DNA of 64,000 nt from Paludisphaera rhizosphaerae (GTDB lineage Bacteria > Planctomycetota > Planctomycetia > Isosphaerales > Isosphaeraceae). Shown here in pieces: positions 44,115 through 54,166 of this stretch. Made by a program: the position numbers and the translations under genes. The DNA lies in contig NZ_JAALCR010000025.1 of assembly GCF_011065895.1 (NCBI RefSeq), positions 30,157-94,156 of the forward strand, written 5' to 3'. The notes beneath the pieces are model-generated. The model was given only the letters and a program-made list of their open reading frames with translations. It was not told where the DNA came from and searched no databases. How positions within the stretch are numbered: the first letter of the stretch is position 1; the number at the start of each line of letters is the position of its first letter.

Positions 44115-46511
44115 ATGCGGGCCCGATTACTTCTCCCGACTGCGGCGCTGCTCACTGCCGGCGCTCTGCTCGGATGGGCGTCGACTTCCGGCTGGTTTGC
44201 CCAGGCGCTCGCACAAGATGCGAAGACCACGCCGACAGGGCCCGCCGACGGCCGCACGAAGCTGCCGATGCCCCTGTCGCCGTTCGAGGGGAAGATCGGC
44301 AAGACCTACAAGGAGTCCGAGGCCGTCTGGCAGAAGCCCCCGGCTGCTCCCGAGGGGGCGCCGAACGTGATTGTGATCCTGCTGGACGACGTTGGATTCG
44401 GGCAGATCTCGACGTTCGGCGGCCTGGTCCCGACGCCCAACCTGGACAAGCTCGCCGCCCGTGGGCTGAAGTACAACCGCTTCCACACCACGGCCATCTG
44501 CGGACCCACGCGGGCCGCCCTGCTCACCGGCCGCAATCACCACGAGTGCGGCAACGGCTTCCTGATGGAATGGGCGACCGGGTTCCCGAACTACTCCACG
44601 ATGATCCCCAGGAGCACGGCGACCATCGGCGAGATCCTTCGTGACAACGGCTACGCCACCTGGTGGTTCGGCAAGAACCACAACACGCCCGACTGGGAGA
44701 CCACCGTCGCCGGCCCCTTCGACCGTTGGCCTTCCGGCATGGGCTTCGACTACTTCTTCGGCTTCAACGCAGGCGAGACCCACCAGTACTACCCCGTGCT
44801 GTTCGAGAACACGACCCCCGTCGAGCCGAACAAGTCCCCCGAGGCCGGCTACCACTTCATGACCGACATGACCGACCGGGCGATCGCCCGCATGAAGTTC
44901 TCGAAGTCGGTCGCGCCGGGGAAACCGTTCTTCATGTATTTCGCCCCCGGAGCCATGCACGCCCCGCACCACGTCACCGCCGAGTGGCGCAAGAAGTTCG
45001 CCGGCAAGTTCGACATGGGCTGGGAGAAGTACCGCGAGATCGTCCACAAGAACCAGCTCGACCGGGGGATCATTCCGCCGGGAACCAGGCTGACTCCCCG
45101 GCCGGACTGGGTCCCCGCCTGGGATACGATCGACGACGAGAAGAAGAAGCTCTACACCGCGCTGATGGAGAATTTCGCGGGCTACTTCGCGTTCACCGAC
45201 CATGAGGTCGGCCGGCTGCTGGACGCGGTCAGGGAGCTGCCCGATGGGGACAACACGCTCGTCATGTACATCGTCGGCGACAACGGAGCGAGCGCGGAGG
45301 GGGGCCCGGACGGGACGCTCAACGAGATCAAGAACCTCAACGGGTTCCAGACCGACGTCAAGGACACGCTCGCGAACATCGGCAAGCTCGGCGGCCCCGA
45401 GTCCGAGCCGCACTACCCGATCGGCTGGGCCTGGGCGGGGAACACCCCGTTCCAGTGGACGAAGCAGATAGCCTCTCACCTGGGCGGGACGCGAAACCCG
45501 ATGGTCGTGAGCTGGCCCGCCAGAATCAAGCCCGACGACAGGCCCCGCGACGCCTTCCTGCATGTCGTCGACGTCCTGCCGACGATCCTGGAGGCGGTGA
45601 AGATCCCCATGCCCGGCACGGTCAACGGCATCGAGCAGAAGCCCCTTTCGGGAAGGTCGTTCCTCGCCAGCTTCGCCGACCCGAGTTTCAAGGGCCGCTC
45701 GGAACAATACTTCGAGATCATGAGCAACCGCGCCATCTACCGCGACGGCTGGAAGGCGAACGCCCATCACTCGTTCCCCTGGCGCGGGGATTATTCGCCC
45801 GGCAAGTGGGAAGAGGACCGGTGGGAGCTGTACCACCTCGACGAGGACTTCTCGGAGGCTGAGGATCTCGCCGCGAAGATGCCGGACAAATTGAAGGAGC
45901 TCAAGGCCGCGTTTGATGAAGCGGCGGTCCAGCAGGACGTCTACCCGCTCGACGACCGATTCGCCGCGCGTCTGGCGGTGGCGAAGCCGCCGGTGCCCGG
46001 TACGTCGCCGGACGCGAAGCAATTCACCTATTTCCCCGGCGCCACCCGCATCGCGGAGGCCGCGGCCCCGCCGATGAAGAACCGTTCCTGGACGCTCTCG
46101 GCCAGCATTCGGAGCGAGGGCGAGAAGTCCGAGGGGGTGCTCGTCGGCTTCGGCGGAGTCGCCGCCGGCCTGTCGCTCTACCTCGACAAGGGTGTGCCGG
46201 TCTTCGATTACAACTACTTCGAGAAGCACACGGTCGTGAAGGGGAAGCAGCCCGTCCCGACCGGCGCGGCGACCGTCGAGGTCGATTTCGATTACCAGGG
46301 GGGCGAGAAGCCCGGCGGTCCGGCCGCCGTCACGCTCAAGATCAACGGCGAATCCATCGCCCAGGGAACGATTCCGGCCACGGTCGCCGGCCGTTTCGGC
46401 GTCGACACCTTCGGCGTCGGCGAAGACACCGGCCAGCCCGTGACCGATGCCTACAAGACGCCGTTCAAGTTCAATGGGACGATCGACAAGGTGATCGTCA
46501 CCGTGAAGTAA
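44115..46511 (+). CDS. Secreted arylsulfatase (type I, formylglycine-dependent)
   Basis: Product of 798 residues with a signal peptide ([20 protein letters not shown]..., cleavage after about residue 34) and AAGGGG eight bases before the ATG. Catalytic features are intact: calcium-binding [14 protein letters not shown]; the CxPxR site [12 protein letters not shown] with Cys129, which must be converted to formylglycine; [10 protein letters not shown]; and [12 protein letters not shown]. The final 150 residues form a separate beta-rich domain. At about 800 residues it is longer than most family members (around 500). It removes sulfate esters from an unidentified substrate, plausibly sulfated polysaccharides. 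No formylglycine-generating enzyme is in the window. A paralogue follows 167 bp later. Confidence 0.94.
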   Translation: MRARLLLPTAALLTAGALLGWASTSGWFAQALAQDAKTTPTGPADGRTKLPMPLSPFEGKIGKTYKESEAVWQKPPAAPEGAPNVIVILLDDVGFGQISTFGGLVPTPNLDKLAARGLKYNRFHTTAICGPTRAALLTGRNHHECGNGFLMEWATGFPNYSTMIPRSTATIGEILRDNGYATWWFGKNHNTPDWETTVAGPFDRWPSGMGFDYFFGFNAGETHQYYPVLFENTTPVEPNKSPEAGYHFMTDMTDRAIARMKFSKSVAPGKPFFMYFAPGAMHAPHHVTAEWRKKFAGKFDMGWEKYREIVHKNQLDRGIIPPGTRLTPRPDWVPAWDTIDDEKKKLYTALMENFAGYFAFTDHEVGRLLDAVRELPDGDNTLVMYIVGDNGASAEGGPDGTLNEIKNLNGFQTDVKDTLANIGKLGGPESEPHYPIGWAWAGNTPFQWTKQIASHLGGTRNPMVVSWPARIKPDDRPRDAFLHVVDVLPTILEAVKIPMPGTVNGIEQKPLSGRSFLASFADPSFKGRSEQYFEIMSNRAIYRDGWKANAHHSFPWRGDYSPGKWEEDRWELYHLDEDFSEAEDLAAKMPDKLKELKAAFDEAAVQQDVYPLDDRFAARLAVAKPPVPGTSPDAKQFTYFPGATRIAEAAAPPMKNRSWTLSASIRSEGEKSEGVLVGFGGVAAGLSLYLDKGVPVFDYNYFEKHTVVKGKQPVPTGAATVEVDFDYQGGEKPGGPAAVTLKINGESIAQGTIPATVAGRFGVDTFGVGEDTGQPVTDAYKTPFKFNGTIDKVIVTVK

Positions 46512-46562
46512 TCGTTGCGTCCACCGTCGAGGAGACTGTCCCGTAAGTCGAGTGGCGACGTT

Positions 46563-46598
46563 CCGACGTCTTTCCCCTCCAGGGGGGAAGGCCGTTGT
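46563..46598. repeat. Half copy of the REP-like hairpin
   Basis: TTTCCCCTCCAGGGGGGAAG followed by GCCGTTGTCGG corresponds to one stem of the REP-like family. It lies between the two sulfatase genes. Confidence 0.55.
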
Positions 46599-46678
46599 CG
46601 GCTCAGTCCAACGCACGGTTGAGACAGTCTCCAAGGCAGAAAACCCCGTCTCTCTCCATGTCCTATGTGAGAATCTCC

Positions 46679-49057
46679 ATGCGAAGTCGCATCCCGTTCT
46701 CAGCCGTGGTCGTCTGTGGACTGATCGCATTCAGTCGATGGAGCGCGGCTCTCGCGCTGCCTCCCGCCGAGGAGCCGCCGCAGGGCGTCACCCCGAAGGT
46801 GCTCCCGCGGTCTGACTTCCACTTCGACGGCAAGGTCGGCAAGACGTTCAAGGAGTCCGACCCGCCGCAGTTTCCCCAGCCCGTTCAGGCGCCGAAGGGA
46901 GCGCCCAACGTCGTGCTGATCCTGCTCGACGACACCGGGTTCGGCCAGTACTCGACGTTCGGCGGCGGGATCCCGTCGCCGACGCTCGACAAGCTCGCGG
47001 CGGAAGGTCTGCGGTACAACCGGTTCCACACGACGGCCCTCTGCAGCCCGACGCGGGCCTCTCTGATCACCGGCCGCAACCACCACTCGGCCACCTTCGG
47101 CTGCATCACCGAGGCGGCCACGGGGTACGACGGGTACACCTGCGTCCTCCCGCGGAGCTGCGGGACGATCGGCGAGGTGCTGCGGCAGAACGGCTACATG
47201 ACGGCCTGGATCGGCAAGAACCACAACACGCCGACGTGGGAGACCAGCTCCATCGGCCCGTTCGACCGCTGGGCCAACGGCCTGGGGTTCGACTACTTCT
47301 ACGGCTTCAACGCCGGCGACATGAACCACTGGGATCCGCTGCTGATCGAGAACCGCAACCTCGTCCCCAAGAGCAAGGACCCGAACTACCACATGACCGA
47401 AGACCTGGCCGACAAGGCCATCGACTGGGTCCGCAAGTCCACGAGCATCTCCCCGGACAAGCCCTTCTTCCTGTACGTCGCGCCGGGGGCCAATCACTCG
47501 CCGCACCACGCGCCCAAGGAGTGGATCGACAAGTTCAAGGGGCAGTTCGACGCCGGCTGGGACGCCTACCGCGAGGCGACGCTCGCCCGGCAGATCCAGC
47601 TAGGCGTCGTGCCGCCGGACACCAAGCTCACGACCCGGAGCGAGGGACTCCCCGCGTGGGACACGCTCAAGGACGGCCAGAAGAAGGTCTACGCCCGGAT
47701 GATGGAGACGTTCGCGGGATACTCGGCGCACGTCGACCACCACATGGGGCGGATCATCGACGAGGTCAAGAAGCTCCCCAACGCCGACAACACGATCTTC
47801 CTCTACATCGTCGGCGACAACGGCGCCAGCGCCGAGGGGGGCCTTGAGGGGAGCCTGAACGAGAACCTCTTCTTCAACGGCTTCCCGGAGAAGTGGGAGG
47901 AGAACCTGGCGCACATCGACGAGATCGGCGGGCCGAAGTGGTTCAACCACTTCCCCAGCGCCTGGGCGCACGCGATGTCTACGCCCTTCCAGTGGACGAA
48001 GCAGGTCGCCAGCCACTTCGGCGGCACGCGCAATCCGATGATCATTTCCTGGCCCGCCAAGATCAAGGACCGGGGCGGCCTGCGGACGCAGTTCCTGCAC
48101 GTCATCGACATCGTGCCGACGCTCTACGAGGCGATCGGCGTCACTCCGCCGACGACGCTCAACGGCATCGAACAGAAGCCGATCGAGGGGGCGAGCTTCT
48201 TCAAGTCGTTCACGGAGAAGGCCGCGCCGGAGTCGCGGAAGACGCAGTACTTCGAGATGTTCGTCAACCGGGGGATCTACCACGACGGCTGGATGGCGTC
48301 GAGCCGCAGCTTCGTGCCGTGGGACCCCAACCGAGGCGACTTCGACCCCTTCACGGCGAAGTGGGAGCTCTACAACCTCGGCAAGGACTTCTCCCAGGCG
48401 GAAGACCTGGCCGCGAAAAACCCGGAGAAGCTCAAGGAGCTTGAGTCAACCTTCTGGACCGAGGCCGAGAAGTACAACGTGCTCCCCCTGGATTGGCGTG
48501 GCGTGGAACGCCTGAGCGGCGAGCTCCAGGGCCGGCCGAACCTCGCCGGCAAGCGTGATAAATACGTCTACTACCCTGGCCAGATCGCCCTCCCCAGCGG
48601 CGCCTGCCCACCGCTGCTCAACAAGTCGTTCACGGTCACGTCGAACATCGAGATCCCCGAGAACGGGGCCGAGGGGATGATCTTCACCGAGGGGGGCGTG
48701 ACCGGCGGCTGCGGGATCTACCTGCGCGACGGCAAGGCCCACTTCGTCTACAACATGCTCGCCCTGGATCGATACACGATCACCTCCGAAGCGCTGCCGA
48801 AGGGGAAAGTGACCCTGGCGATGCACCTCGCCTACGAGGGCAAGCCCGGCGAACTCGGCAAGCCCGCGACCGTGACCCTGACCGCCAACGGCAAGAAGGT
48901 GGGCGAGGGCAAGCTGCCGAAGACCGTCCCCCTCCAGTTCTCGCTGGGGGAAGGCATCGACATCGGCCTGGACACCGGCTCGGCCGTCGACTTCACCTAC
49001 AAGCTGCCGTTCGCGTTCACCGGCAAGATCGAGAGCGTGACGGTTGAACTGAAGTGA
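46679..49057 (+). CDS. Secreted arylsulfatase (type I), paralogue of the 44115 gene
   Basis: Product of 792 residues from MRSRIPFSAVVVCGLIAFSR, which makes a reasonable signal peptide; GTGAGA is upstream, and an ATG at 46658 is an alternative. Catalytic features: VVLILLDDTGFGQYSTFGG, CSPTRASLITGR with Cys122 as the formylglycine site, IGKNHNTPTW and [11 protein letters not shown]. It aligns along its full length with the preceding sulfatase, including the C-terminal beta-rich domain, so the pair arose by tandem duplication. They likely act on related substrates in the periplasm or outside the cell. Confidence 0.94.
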   Translation: MRSRIPFSAVVVCGLIAFSRWSAALALPPAEEPPQGVTPKVLPRSDFHFDGKVGKTFKESDPPQFPQPVQAPKGAPNVVLILLDDTGFGQYSTFGGGIPSPTLDKLAAEGLRYNRFHTTALCSPTRASLITGRNHHSATFGCITEAATGYDGYTCVLPRSCGTIGEVLRQNGYMTAWIGKNHNTPTWETSSIGPFDRWANGLGFDYFYGFNAGDMNHWDPLLIENRNLVPKSKDPNYHMTEDLADKAIDWVRKSTSISPDKPFFLYVAPGANHSPHHAPKEWIDKFKGQFDAGWDAYREATLARQIQLGVVPPDTKLTTRSEGLPAWDTLKDGQKKVYARMMETFAGYSAHVDHHMGRIIDEVKKLPNADNTIFLYIVGDNGASAEGGLEGSLNENLFFNGFPEKWEENLAHIDEIGGPKWFNHFPSAWAHAMSTPFQWTKQVASHFGGTRNPMIISWPAKIKDRGGLRTQFLHVIDIVPTLYEAIGVTPPTTLNGIEQKPIEGASFFKSFTEKAAPESRKTQYFEMFVNRGIYHDGWMASSRSFVPWDPNRGDFDPFTAKWELYNLGKDFSQAEDLAAKNPEKLKELESTFWTEAEKYNVLPLDWRGVERLSGELQGRPNLAGKRDKYVYYPGQIALPSGACPPLLNKSFTVTSNIEIPENGAEGMIFTEGGVTGGCGIYLRDGKAHFVYNMLALDRYTITSEALPKGKVTLAMHLAYEGKPGELGKPATVTLTANGKKVGEGKLPKTVPLQFSLGEGIDIGLDTGSAVDFTYKLPFAFTGKIESVTVELK

Positions 49058-49142
49058 CGCCGACCTTGCCGTCGAGCGCGTCTCGCCTCCCCGCCTACGA
49101 CGGCTTGCCTCTGGGGAGCAACTGACGGAGAGTCTGGCGACC

Positions 49143-49171
49143 AGTGGTCCGGGCGACCTGCCCGGGCCACT
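49143..49171 (+). terminator. Hairpin downstream of the sulfatase pair
   Basis: Twelve-base arms AGTGGTCCGGGC / GCCCGGGCCACT (one G-T pair) enclose GACCT, 85 bp after the sulfatase stop. There is no T tract, so its strength as a terminator is uncertain. Confidence 0.6.
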
Positions 49172-49429
49172 CGGTCGTTCGCCGCTCAGGTGGATGTCAT
49201 GTCGGAGTCGACCGCTGGATCCACGCGAATTGCGTTGAAGGCCGAGTTGTTCGGGAACGCATGTCGGCGACCGTCGGGTCATTGGATGTGGGCTTTGGGC
49301 GATGTAGAATCCAGCCCGTCGTGATCGCCGCCGTCCCATCGATTCAAGGGAGGAGAGCGATCCGCGGGGCTCGTCGGCGCGCTCACATGTTGTCTCTCGA
49401 CTGGGCATCCGAAAGTTGGTGATGTGATC
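49172..49429. other. Intergenic stretch without a recognised gene
   Basis: Together with 49058-49142 this makes a 372-bp gap holding only the hairpin at 49143. Short open frames exist but have no ribosome site, and I recognise nothing in their translations. Confidence 0.5.
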
Positions 49430-50104
49430 ATGGCCACGTTCGAGGTCGAAAGACTGGAAGGATGCCAGTGGATCAAGGCGACGTTGCGCGATGAGACGGT
49501 GCGAACCGAGCGGGGCGCCCTCAACCACATGAGGGGCGACCTGAAGATGGACATGCCCTTGCCGTCGCCGCGCGAGGCGTTCATCTCGCTCTTCTCGGTC
49601 GAGTCCATGTTCCGTCCCCGGTTCCGGGGCACCGGCGAGATCTATCTCGAATCGTCGCTGGGCGGTTTCTACTCCCTTCAGGTCACGGAGGGAGAGCCTT
49701 GGATCGTCGAGGACGGGGCCTACTGGGCTTCGGAGCAAGGGATACGGCTCTCGTTCCATCGCGAGCGAGTCGTCGCGGCCTTGTGGGCCGGCGAGGGGTT
49801 GTTCTGGTATCAGTCGAAGGTCTCCGGCAGCGGCCAGGTCGTGCTGGCGACCTCGGGCGACGTGGAAGAGGTCGTCCTCAATGATGAGCAGTTGACCACA
49901 GAGGGCCGGTACGTCCTCGCCCGCACCGCGGGCCTTCGCCTGGACGTCCGCAGGCCGGCACGGGGGCTGCTCGGCTACTTCTATTCGGGGGAGAGCCGTA
50001 TGCGGGTCTACCACGGGACCGGGCGCCTGCTCCTCTCGGCCACGCCGAACTGGCGGCTGCGGATGGCTCAGAACGCCGCGGCGGGCGTGTTCAAGTATCT
50101 CTGA
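49430..50104 (+). CDS. AIM24-family protein
   Basis: Product of 224 residues starting MATFEVERLEGCQWIKATL. The all-beta sequence with regularly spaced short motifs (GTGEIYLESSLGGFYSLQV, GSGQVVLATSGDVEEVVL, GTGRLLLSATPNW) matches the AIM24/TIGR00266 family, a double-stranded beta-helix-like fold found across bacteria and in yeast mitochondria. Bacterial function is not established. No signal peptide. A separate small membrane gene starts 43 bp later on the same strand, so the two may be co-transcribed. Confidence 0.83.
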   Translation: MATFEVERLEGCQWIKATLRDETVRTERGALNHMRGDLKMDMPLPSPREAFISLFSVESMFRPRFRGTGEIYLESSLGGFYSLQVTEGEPWIVEDGAYWASEQGIRLSFHRERVVAALWAGEGLFWYQSKVSGSGQVVLATSGDVEEVVLNDEQLTTEGRYVLARTAGLRLDVRRPARGLLGYFYSGESRMRVYHGTGRLLLSATPNWRLRMAQNAAAGVFKYL

Positions 50105-50146
50105 CGTGCGGAACAGCCGGGCCGATTCCTTCCAGGACTCACAGCC

Positions 50147-50347
50147 ATGCGTTACGTGAGCGGCGTACTCGCCGTCCTGCTCTTCCTGATGGTCGTCGCG
50201 TTCTCGTTGCAGAATCGCGAGTCCGTGACCCTGACCTTCCTCGCCTGGTCGACCAGCCTGCCGAAGATCTTCCTGATCCTCGGCACCTACGTCCTGGGCA
50301 TGCTCTCAGGCTGGGGATTCGTCACCCTCGTCAAGCAGGCGTTCTGA
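50147..50347 (+). CDS. LapA-domain (DUF1049) small membrane protein
   Basis: Product of 66 residues: membrane helix, then FSLQNRESVTLTFLAWSTSL, then a second helix (FLILGTYVLGMLSGWGFVTL). The NxxxVxLxFL segment between two helices is the LapA/DUF1049 pattern. In Escherichia coli LapA takes part in regulating lipopolysaccharide assembly; here only the domain is shared, and function is unproven. There is no LapB neighbour. Confidence 0.85.
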   Translation: MRYVSGVLAVLLFLMVVAFSLQNRESVTLTFLAWSTSLPKIFLILGTYVLGMLSGWGFVTLVKQAF

Positions 50348-50524
50348 AGCCCGACCGCCGGCCGTCGCCCGAACCGAGCCGCCGGGCGAATGCGCGGGTC
50401 GACCTCGCGCGGGCGTTGACGCTCCGCGTACGATCCAGACGACCCACCCGGCTTCAATTCGAGTCGCCCGTCGGAACGGCGGTTCGGTCGAAGTCTCGGC
50501 GCATGGTCCTGGAGTGCGAGCGCA

Positions 50525-51052
50525 ATGCGGATCCTGGCGGTGTCCGGCAGCCTGCGGGCGAGGTCTTCGAACACGGCGGTCCTGAACGCGGCCGTGAAGC
50601 TGGCTCCGCCCGGCGTGGAGGTCGTGCTCTTCGAGGGGATCGGGGCGCTCCCCCATTTCAACCCGGACGTCGACGAGGCTGGGCCCCCCGCGACGGTCCT
50701 CGAATGGCGAAGCCAGGTCGAGCGGGCCCAGGGGTTGTTGATCTGCAGCCCGGAGTACGCCCGGGGCGTCGCGGGCGTGATGAAGAACGCCCTCGACTGG
50801 CTCGTGAGCGGCCCGGAATTCTACGAGAAGCCCGTCGCCGTCATCAACGCGTCCCAGCGGGCCACACAGGCCGACGCCAACCTGCGCGTGACCCTGACGA
50901 CTATGTCCGGCCGCCTCGTCGAACCCGCTTCGATCACCCTCCCCCTGCTCGGCAAGAACCTCGACGCCGAGGCCATCGTCGCCGACCCGTCCCTCTCCTC
51001 AGCCCTTCGCGACGCGCTCCGGAACTTCGCCGAGGCGATCGGGGGAGGCTGA
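50525..51052 (+). CDS. NADPH-dependent FMN reductase
   Basis: Product of 175 residues, flavodoxin-like fold. The N-terminal phosphate loop GSLRARSSNTAVL binds FMN, and SPEYARGVAGVMKNALDWL is the family hallmark. It would reduce FMN or quinone/azo substrates using NADPH in the cytoplasm. GGAG precedes the ATG. It is a stand-alone gene; its neighbours give no clue to the physiological acceptor. Confidence 0.92.
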   Translation: MRILAVSGSLRARSSNTAVLNAAVKLAPPGVEVVLFEGIGALPHFNPDVDEAGPPATVLEWRSQVERAQGLLICSPEYARGVAGVMKNALDWLVSGPEFYEKPVAVINASQRATQADANLRVTLTTMSGRLVEPASITLPLLGKNLDAEAIVADPSLSSALRDALRNFAEAIGGG

Positions 51053-51341
51053 GAACGCCCGTCCAACGTACGTTTTGCCGTCGCTATGGCGACCAGATGA
51101 CTCACGCCCTCCTCCGCGGATATCCTCAAAGGTCGGGAGGATACCCGGATTGAAGGGGCGCGAGGATGACGTGGATTCCTCGCGGCATGATGGAGATCTC
51201 CCGGTTGTTCGCTCGGAGCCAGGGCGCGATCCCGGGAATGGGGACGAGCCTCCACGGGATGTCGCTCATTGATGCCGTTGGGATTCACAAATCTTGATCC
51301 AACGCGGGCCCGCGTTCGCGACGGATTGGGGGGCTCTCGAC

Positions 51342-52145
51342 ATGGCGAGGGGACGAAAGATCAGGCTCGGGCTCGTCGGGGCGGCCGCGGCAGCCGTCGC
51401 CATCGGGGTAGGGTCGCAGTTTGCGGGGCGGACCGGCCTCGTGGCGGGTTCCGCCGTCTCCCGCACTTCGCCGCCGTCCGTCCCCTCGACGGGTCCGCCA
51501 ACGACCGATGACGCCGCCGCAAAACGGGTCGATCCCGCCCTGGCCAGCCCCGGGGCGGAACTGATCGACGCCCTGGACGAGTGCGTTCAGGAGTGATTCC
51601 GGGGGACCAGGGAGTTCGGGATCTCGCGGATGGCATACCGCTGGATCATGCATGTGGGATCGGCGGAGACCTTTGCCCCGACCACAGACCGAGAGGCGGA
51701 GGTCATGGCCGCCCTCCAGAGTCGGGGTGGGAAGGTCGGCTTTTACCTCGGGAGCCGAAGGCTCGCCAGGCCGTCCATGAGTCAGGACGTCTGGGAGTGG
51801 AACGATGGGGCCATCCAGTCCATCGAGGGCCCAGTCGAGATCACGCCGGGAACGACGAACGCCCCCCTGCCCGGGGCGCGTGAGCTTCAGGAGATCGGTC
51901 GAAAGGCGCTCGAGGCCTTCGAACACGGCGACCGCTGCCAGACCGTGCTCGGCCGGTGGACCGTCGACGCCCGCGCCGTTCGGGCGTCCGAACAGAGTTG
52001 TCTCGACTGCCATCGAGACCGGAAGGATCGCGTGGCGATGGAGTCGAAGTATCTCAATCGACCCCTGGATTTCACGATCCTCGATCCGAAGCTCGGCGAC
52101 CCGCTGGGCGTTGCCTTCTACGTGTACGCCCGGCCGCCGGAGTGA
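51342..52145 (+). pseudogene. CxxCH heme-binding secreted protein interrupted by an in-frame TGA
   Basis: One reading frame is open from ATG 51342 to 52145 apart from a single TGA at 51594-51596. Before it lies an N-terminal export signal (KIRLGLVGAAAAAVAIGVGS) and a helix (GAELIDALDECVQE). After it the frame continues with C or G in every third codon position for eleven codons, then MAYRWIMHVGSAETFAPTTD and a C-terminal heme motif SCLDCHRD and LGDPLGVAFYVYARP. Such heme-binding requires export, which only the first part provides, so the two parts belong together. The downstream ORF alone (ATG 51630) would lack a signal peptide. It is probably a recent nonsense mutation; read-through or a sequencing error cannot be excluded. 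The fold recalls Tll0287-like (DUF3365) heme proteins. Confidence 0.7.
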
Positions 52146-52325
52146 GCCGGCAAGATCGAGAGTGTGACCGTCGAACCGAGGTGACGCCGCCGTGCAGGCG
52201 AGTTGGAGCGGAGGCCGTCGCGGATTCTCGAGGGCCATCTCCGCAGCCGAGCGAGGGAGAGGGAGCCGACCGGCTCTGGACGCGCATCCCACAAGGCGTT
52301 TCCAAACCCGCGCCGGTTTTCCGAC

Positions 52326-53447
52326 TCAATAGTCCTTGAGGACGCCGACGAGCGTCTGATTGCTGTACGCTTGCGGGCCCGTCATCGGGACGTTCACGCC
52401 GGCGAAGAAGAACCAGAGTCCCGGTAGGGCGGTGATGTGGCAGCGCATTCCCGGCGTGAGGCTGAAGTACGTCTCATGACGGGGGTGGCCCGCGATCACT
52501 GAGTTCTGGCTGGCCACCAGATCAAGCCAGAGCATGTGGATCCAGCCGTCCTTGTCCCCGGCGAAATACCGGCCCACGGCGACGTTGTTGACGATCGACG
52601 TGTGCCCTGTGGTCGGCGTATGGCTGAGCGGCACGCTGACCCCGTGCTCGGTCTTCACCACCCACTGGTCGTAGAGGTTGTACCAGGTCTGATACAACGG
52701 CGTGATCGCGGTCACGCCGTTGCCGTTGACGTAGTCGCCCGTGGGCGTGCGCACCGCGATATTGATCAACTGGCCGAAGTCCTTGCTTTCGGAGAGCTGG
52801 AATCGCGCGTGCACGGTCATGTCGCCGAAATTGCTGTGATACTGGCTCGGGCTCCCCCCCTTGGTCGCGACGACGACGGGGACGTCCAACTGAGCCTCGA
52901 ACCGCCGGTTGAACGGGACGAAGAGCGTGTACTGGCCGAGATAGCGATCGCCCGTCGAATTCACCCCCCGTGCGTAACCAAACACGAAGAACCAGGCGCG
53001 GAAGAAATGGCCGCCGAAGGCGTCCACCCATCCCTGCCGCGGAACGCCGTTGTTGCTCGCCGTCGGGAGAACGAACGGCTGGTCCCAGCCCTCCGTGAAG
53101 AAGCCGCGAAGCGAGAGCGGCGTCCACCGAGCCTGCGCCTCTTCCGAATAGATGTCATCGAAGATCGACGCAACGATGACATCGATGTTGGACCGTCGCG
53201 CCGGGAACGTCCCCGGAGCGGCGATCGGCCCGTCGGGGGTGGAGAAAGTCTCCGGGCCGAGGGTGCCGGCCGGAGCCGGAGCCGGGACCGTCGCCGCCGG
53301 CGCAAGCTCCCCCGGCGCGGGTAAGGGAGGCTGATCCGGACTCGCCGGATTCACCTGGGCGCGAGACTCGGCGACCAGGCACGCGGACAGGATCACCGCG
53401 AGACAACCACGCAGGACGCAACGGGCGACCTTACCAACAGGCGTCAT
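52326..53447 (-). CDS. Secreted beta-rich protein of unknown function, possibly outer-membrane
   Basis: Product of 373 residues from ATG 53447 (GAGGAG 9 bases upstream; ATG 53453 is alternative). It has a signal peptide (GCLAVILSACLVAESRAQ), then a Pro/Ala-rich linker of about 50 residues (PAPGELAPAATVPAPAPAG) and a domain rich in short strands and aromatic residues (AWFFVFGYARGVN, RYLGQYTLFVPFNRRFEAQL). Alternating aromatic/hydrophobic strands suggest an outer-membrane barrel or a transporter-like barrel, but I do not recognise a family. It is transcribed toward the interrupted heme-protein gene. Confidence 0.7.
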   Translation of the reverse strand: MTPVGKVARCVLRGCLAVILSACLVAESRAQVNPASPDQPPLPAPGELAPAATVPAPAPAGTLGPETFSTPDGPIAAPGTFPARRSNIDVIVASIFDDIYSEEAQARWTPLSLRGFFTEGWDQPFVLPTASNNGVPRQGWVDAFGGHFFRAWFFVFGYARGVNSTGDRYLGQYTLFVPFNRRFEAQLDVPVVVATKGGSPSQYHSNFGDMTVHARFQLSESKDFGQLINIAVRTPTGDYVNGNGVTAITPLYQTWYNLYDQWVVKTEHGVSVPLSHTPTTGHTSIVNNVAVGRYFAGDKDGWIHMLWLDLVASQNSVIAGHPRHETYFSLTPGMRCHITALPGLWFFFAGVNVPMTGPQAYSNQTLVGVLKDY

Positions 53448-54166
53448 CGGCATCGACTCCTCGACGGGATCAAGACGACTTCGTCCCCCCCCGCTCTCGG
53501 GCTCTGCGGCATTCAGCCGCGATGACAACCCGGACTATCGGCGTTTTCGGCAATCTTGATTCAGTCGTTTCTGAAAGAACAGCGAGTGTCGGCCGAAGGC
53601 GCGGGAGGAGCGGCTGGACGGGGAGTGTCTGGGAGGATTGAAAAGGTGTCAGGACCCCCTCGACTCATATCCCCAGTCGGCCCTTCTCTCGTGGCTTTAA
53701 GCCGGACCTCCGGCAGGGCGGTTTCCTCGGCATTCATCTCCTCAGCGAGACGGCGCATCGTGCAGCACTCGCTCCGCGGAGGTGGGTCGAACATCGCCTG
53801 GGCGTTGACGACGGCCATCGATCGGCCCTCCAGGCGACGGGGGAATCGCGCTTTGGCGATTTCATCGCATACCGAGGTCACCGCCGGATCCGCCGTCTGG
53901 ATTCACTCCAGATATTGGGATCGTGTCGTAACATCCCACTCAGAGGGGCCTTGTTCCTTGCCAATTCGGACGATGGGAGTGGTGGCGCGAGCGTCGCCGA
54001 CGCAGGCCCACGACGAGCGTGGACATGATGCCTGGGGGAGCGTCGAAAGTGGTCGAGCGAAGCCAATCGCGGGGAGCGATTTGGGGTCGCAAGGCATTGT
54101 TGGGTAGTCGGTTGCGGCGGATGGGTTCGTCGGCTTCGTTTGGGGGGCGAAGCCAAAGGGAGTCGG
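53448..54166. other. Gene-poor 719-bp stretch
   Basis: No supported gene. Overlapping open frames of 180 and 106 codons on opposite strands have no ribosome site and no recognisable domain. The DNA includes GGTGTCAGGACCCCCTCGAC (about 53646-53665), resembling short repeats that accompany degraded mobile DNA in other genomes. It probably contains remnants. A relative of the CCACGC hairpins, CCCACGACGAGCGTGG, is near 54009. Confidence 0.45.

Noticed and set aside
51594..51596. Selenocysteine codon in the heme protein
   Set aside because: I could not find a convincing stem-loop right after the TGA, and a nonsense mutation is simpler; kept only as an alternative in the findings.
53556..54107. 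A 183-codon open frame on the plus strand in the gap before hemA
   Set aside because: No ribosome site, an equally open opposite-strand frame, and no recognisable domain.
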